Assembly (NCBI GenBank): GCA_011390695.1
Contig: JAABRW010000431.1
Location: 1 to 9,438 of the forward strand
Direction of reading: 5' to 3'
Source: Desulfotignum sp.
GTDB lineage: Bacteria; Desulfobacterota; Desulfobacteria; Desulfobacterales; Desulfobacteraceae
DNA: 9,438 nt
Both the position numbers and the translations under genes were made by a program. Below, in pieces: positions 7,016 through 9,438 of this stretch (position 1 is the first letter of the stretch; every line of letters starts with the position of its first letter). The notes beneath the pieces are model-generated. The model worked only from the letters and a program-made list of their open reading frames with translations. It was not told where the DNA came from and ran no database searches.

Positions 7016-8070
7016 TTATCATCCACCCGGCGCAGGGCAAGCCCTAAAGCAATCGGCGCCCGGGGCCCCACCTTGGATATGTATGCCGGTGAAAACTTGT
7101 TTTCATCCAGTTCCAGCCCGGCAAAAGGTTCGATGATAGTCACCTTTGCGTCCAGTTCGGTTTCCAGACGCGTCAAAAACGGCTGAATATAGGAACCGCC
7201 GCCGCTGAGAACGACTTTTGTGATCCTGGCATCCTGGGTATTGCTCAAAAACGCATGAACCACTTCTATAATCTCCGAACACCAGATGTCTGAAGCCTCT
7301 TGAAGAATGGCAGTCATAATTTTCGAATCCGGCGCCTCTGATACCGGGGCCTGCAAAATTTCTTCTGCAGAAAGAAAATCCGTTTCAAACCGTTCGGCGA
7401 TTTCTTCAATAATCTGAAAAATCCCAGATTCATTGTCCCGCATCATCATGGAAATGTTGTTTTTAAGAATATTCAAAGATGTTTTTGAGGCACCCACATC
7501 CAGCAGCAATGTCAGATCTGTTGGATCCAGTCCGGGCAGGGTTTCGTAAATATTTTGCAGTGCAAAGGTATCCACGTCGATAATGCTGGCATTAAGACCT
7601 GCCATGGCCGTCAACTTCATGTATTCCGCTACCAGATCTTTTTTTACCGCCACCAGCAGCACATTGATCTGATCCGATGAAAATTCACTCTCTCCCATGA
7701 TCTGGTAATCGATATTGACATCTTCAATGTCATAAGGAATATACTGTTCCGCCTCGGCCACAATGGTTTGCTGCAAATCTTTTTCCGGTACGTTGGCGGT
7801 ATTGATGGTTTTGATCACTACCGACTGCCCTCCGGTGGAGATAGCAACTTTTTTTTCCTTGATTTTCAATGATTTGAACAGCGCCCGAATGGTATTGGCC
7901 ACTTCAGGCATATCTTTGATCCGCCCATCCATGATAGCCCCGGGGGGTACCGATATCATACCGAATTTTTTCAGAATTTTATTTTTCCTGGATATCTGGA
8001 TTTCAGCTGCCTTGATGGTTGAAGATCCAATATCCAGCCCCACAAGATGACCTTTTCTGCTAAATTCCAT
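7012..8070 (-). CDS. pilM: Type IV pilus assembly ATPase-fold protein PilM
   Basis: PilM is an actin/FtsA-like cytoplasmic protein that binds ATP and the N-terminus of PilN, forming the cytoplasmic ring of the machine. The 352-residue protein has the phosphate-1 motif GLDIGSSTIKAAEI (11-24), the PilM stretch VAEAEQYIPYDIEDVNIDYQI (starting at 104), the phosphate-2 motif LLLDVGASKTSLNIL (188-202) and the adenosine motif VVLSGGGSYI (286-295), with a normal C-terminus (GPRAPIALGLALRRV). In many PilM proteins the segment after phosphate-2 reads like RDI-x-IGG; here it is RDNESG (211-216), a mild departure. It is the first gene of the operon, facing the histidine kinase gene across 225 bases. No strong ribosome site sits at the best distance from ATG 8070; AGGA lies almost against it and GGGAA lies 9 bases away. 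Confidence 0.94.
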   Translation of the reverse strand: MEFSRKGHLVGLDIGSSTIKAAEIQISRKNKILKKFGMISVPPGAIMDGRIKDMPEVANTIRALFKSLKIKEKKVAISTGGQSVVIKTINTANVPEKDLQQTIVAEAEQYIPYDIEDVNIDYQIMGESEFSSDQINVLLVAVKKDLVAEYMKLTAMAGLNASIIDVDTFALQNIYETLPGLDPTDLTLLLDVGASKTSLNILKNNISMMMRDNESGIFQIIEEIAERFETDFLSAEEILQAPVSEAPDSKIMTAILQEASDIWCSEIIEVVHAFLSNTQDARITKVVLSGGGSYIQPFLTRLETELDAKVTIIEPFAGLELDENKFSPAYISKVGPRAPIALGLALRRVDDK

Positions 8071-8136
8071 ATCCTGCCGTTCCCATACCGATCAAATCAC
8101 ATTCCTTGGAGTTCAGGGTTTCCCGTTGTTTTTATG

Positions 8137-8165
8137 TTGATAACCGGCGCTATTTTCTCTATAAT
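8137..8165 (+). promoter_or_regulatory. Sigma-70 type promoter for the histidine kinase gene
   Basis: TTGATA (8137-8142) and a perfect TATAAT (8160-8165) are separated by exactly 17 bases, an 11-of-12 match to the housekeeping consensus. The predicted start of transcription is near 8172, giving a leader of about 125 bases before GTG 8296. No other plus-strand pair in this gap looks as good. Confidence 0.65.
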
Positions 8166-8191
8166 CTGATATGAAATTTTTGGAAAGTCAA
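8161..8191 (-). promoter_or_regulatory. Weak candidate promoter for pilMNOPQ
   Basis: On the minus strand TTGACT (8191-8186) is followed after 19 bases by GATTAT (8166-8161). The -35 box is close to consensus, while the -10 box matches 4 of 6 and the spacing is long. It overlaps the -10 box of the plus-strand promoter, so the two could compete. An alternative minus-strand TTGACA (8245-8240) has only a poor -10 (TATTTC, 17 bases on). Confidence 0.3.
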
Positions 8192-8208
8192 GTAATATCA
8201 TATATTAC
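8192..8208. repeat. Perfect inverted repeat, possible operator between divergent genes
   Basis: GTAATAT-CAT-ATATTAC is a perfect 7-base dyad with a 3-base centre. It lies just downstream of the predicted kinase transcription start and directly upstream of the -35 box of the candidate pilM promoter, a position where a bound regulator could affect both. It is AT-rich, so chance is possible. No known binding consensus is recognised. Confidence 0.4.
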
Positions 8209-8232
8209 ATACATTTGAAATATACAGAACCC

Positions 8233-8265
8233 GCTGTTTTGTCAAATCGGAAAATTAAAAACAGC
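8233..8265 (+). repeat. Inverted repeat in the kinase leader
   Basis: GCTGTTTT (8233-8240) pairs perfectly with AAAACAGC (8258-8265) across a 17-base loop. In the kinase transcript it would form an 8-pair stem about 30 bases before the start codon. No U-tract follows, so it is not a terminator. It could be a leader structure or a protein site. Confidence 0.35.
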
Positions 8266-8285
8266 CCAAATGACTGACAAACTGC

Positions 8286-8289
8286 AAGG
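8286..8289 (+). promoter_or_regulatory. Shine-Dalgarno site deciding the GTG start of the kinase
   Basis: AAGG stands 6 bases before GTG 8296. An in-frame stop (TGA 8275-8277) lies shortly upstream, and the first in-frame ATG (8386) is inside the predicted first membrane helix, so GTG 8296 is the only start that keeps the whole membrane anchor. Confidence 0.65.
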
Positions 8290-8295
8290 CACTTT

Positions 8296-9438
8296 GTGAA
8301 TAAACCGTTTCCAACGTCATCCGATTTACAGGAAGAAAGACCGTTTGTTCTGGTCAAAGCGTTTACGATCTCAAGTCTGATCGTCATGCTGGCGGCGACG
8401 GTCTTCATTGCCGGTCTCAATGCCCACTGGGTCAGAAACCTGCTTCTGGAAAAAAGCAAAGAGTACAATTCCCTGCTTGTGGAAAATCTGAATCACCAGA
8501 TATTTTTGAGATTTGCAGCACCGGTGGCGTTTAAATACGGAGAGATCAAACTCCGGGAACCGGAACAGAGCCGACTTCTGGATGCGGTGATCACCTCTAC
8601 GCTGCACAGTTTTCATGTGGAAATGGTCAATGTTTACGGAACCGACAACATCATTGGTTACAGTTTTGACAAAGAACAGATCGGCAGAGAAAATGCCGGA
8701 GGCGTGATGTATGAACAGGCCATGCAGAAAGAAACCACATCCAAATTGATTCAAAAGGGCAGCTTTCTGGAACTGTTGTTCTGGTTTCCCGAAGAAACCA
8801 AAATTGTGACGTTTGCCCCACTGGTTCAAGAAATGCAGCTTTCCCGAAACGTGGAAAAAGAAGTGATCGGCGTCATTGAAATCGTTCGGGATATCTCCCA
8901 TGACTATCAGCAGGTTTTCAAATTGCAGGGCATGATTGTCGCCTCGTGTGCCGGAGTCATGGGCCTTTTATTCATTGTGTTGCGGTTTGTGGTCAAACAT
9001 GGGGAAACAATCATTGAAGAACGGGCTGAAGACCGGTTGCGGCTGGAAGAAAAACTTCGCAAGGCAGCGCATCTGTCCGCCATCGGAGAAATGACCGCCG
9101 GTGTTTCCCATGAAATCAGAAACCCTTTGGGGATTATCAAAAGCTCGGCCCAGCTCATGAAAAAGAAAATGCACAAGCTGGAAGTGCACTCCACGATCCC
9201 GGATATCATCATTGAAGAATCCCAGCGGCTCAACAATATCATCACCGATTTCCTGGATTTTGCCAGACCCAGGCAGGCGGATTTACGCCCCTGTGATATC
9301 AATGACATTATAAATAAAAACCTGTCCTTTCTGGAGTCTCAGATCCAGGATCAGGAAATCATCATTCACAAGGCATTCCACGACCATCTGCCCAGCGTAT
9401 CCGCCGACCCGGACATGCTTTATCAGGCATTTTTAAAC
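8296..9438 (+). CDS. Membrane sensor histidine kinase (3' end outside window)
   Basis: The visible 381 codons encode the input and phospho-acceptor parts of a two-component sensor kinase. Order: short cytoplasmic N-terminus, membrane helix 1 (about 17-41), a periplasmic sensor region of about 165 residues (44-208), membrane helix 2 (about 212-233), a charged coiled linker (235-258), and a HisKA domain with H-box IGEMTAGVSHEIRNPLGII, in which His272 is the phosphorylated residue. The sensor region contains VYGTDNIIGYSFDKEQIGRE, which resembles Cache/PDC-type ligand domains, but I cannot name a ligand. The window ends at DPDMLYQAFLN, the beginning of the N box, so the ATPase domain is not visible. 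The H-box style resembles NtrB/AtoS/ZraS kinases that often work with sigma-54 activators; the partner is probably downstream. Divergent position beside pilM suggests, but does not show, control of pilus genes. Confidence 0.88.
   Translation, partial: MNKPFPTSSDLQEERPFVLVKAFTISSLIVMLAATVFIAGLNAHWVRNLLLEKSKEYNSLLVENLNHQIFLRFAAPVAFKYGEIKLREPEQSRLLDAVITSTLHSFHVEMVNVYGTDNIIGYSFDKEQIGRENAGGVMYEQAMQKETTSKLIQKGSFLELLFWFPEETKIVTFAPLVQEMQLSRNVEKEVIGVIEIVRDISHDYQQVFKLQGMIVASCAGVMGLLFIVLRFVVKHGETIIEERAEDRLRLEEKLRKAAHLSAIGEMTAGVSHEIRNPLGIIKSSAQLMKKKMHKLEVHSTIPDIIIEESQRLNNIITDFLDFARPRQADLRPCDINDIINKNLSFLESQIQDQEIIIHKAFHDHLPSVSADPDMLYQAFLN

Noticed and set aside
8284..8301. Possible sigma-54 promoter around the GGCAC sequence
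   Set aside because: The GC of the -12 element is missing at the required distance from the GG, and the site overlaps the kinase ribosome site and start.
8371..8901. 176-residue minus-strand open frame opposite the kinase
   Set aside because: His/Phe-rich composition typical of an antisense shadow; the plus strand has a signature H-box and membrane helices in a continuous frame.
8907..9308. 133-residue minus-strand open frame opposite the HisKA domain
   Set aside because: It is the complement of the conserved histidine kinase H-box region.

Overview
The window is an ordinary-looking chromosomal segment of a Gram-negative bacterium. The order pilM-N-O-P-Q, a PilQ with two N-terminal AMIN-like domains, a Tgl/PilF-type TPR lipoprotein beside it, and the overall protein style suggest a deltaproteobacterium, possibly a sulfate reducer of the Desulfobacterales. 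That placement is an impression from protein style, not a database result.

Layout: (1) bases 1-2870, plus strand: the C-terminal half of threonine synthase (thrC), then, with an ATGA overlap, an exported LysM-type protein of unknown function, then a TPR lipoprotein resembling the type IV pilus pilotins PilF/PilW/Tgl. (2) bases 2867-8070, minus strand: a compact pilM-pilN-pilO-pilP-pilQ operon with start/stop overlaps or a 12-base gap between genes. It encodes the cytoplasmic PilM ring, the PilN/PilO inner-membrane alignment pair, the PilP lipoprotein link and the PilQ secretin. The pilQ stop interlocks with the stop of the convergent TPR gene in one TTAA. (3) bases 8071-8295: a divergent regulatory region with a strong sigma-70 promoter for the right-hand gene, a weaker candidate for pilM, and two inverted repeats. 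(4) bases 8296-9438, plus strand: a membrane-bound sensor histidine kinase starting at GTG and cut by the window end before its ATPase domain.

Together the central genes build the envelope-spanning alignment complex of a type IV pilus machine: PilM binds the PilN N-terminus, PilN/PilO span the inner membrane, PilP joins them to PilQ, and PilQ is the outer-membrane pore. The TPR lipoprotein is the likely pilotin. The LysM protein could hold the secretin to peptidoglycan, but that is inference. The motor ATPases (pilB/pilT), pilC, pilD and pilins are not in the window.

I see no mobile element, CRISPR array, tRNA or rRNA, and no clearly new system. The points most worth following are the LysM protein, the lipobox on PilQ, the interlocked convergent stops, the A10 tract at the start of pilO, and the divergent kinase/pilM control region.
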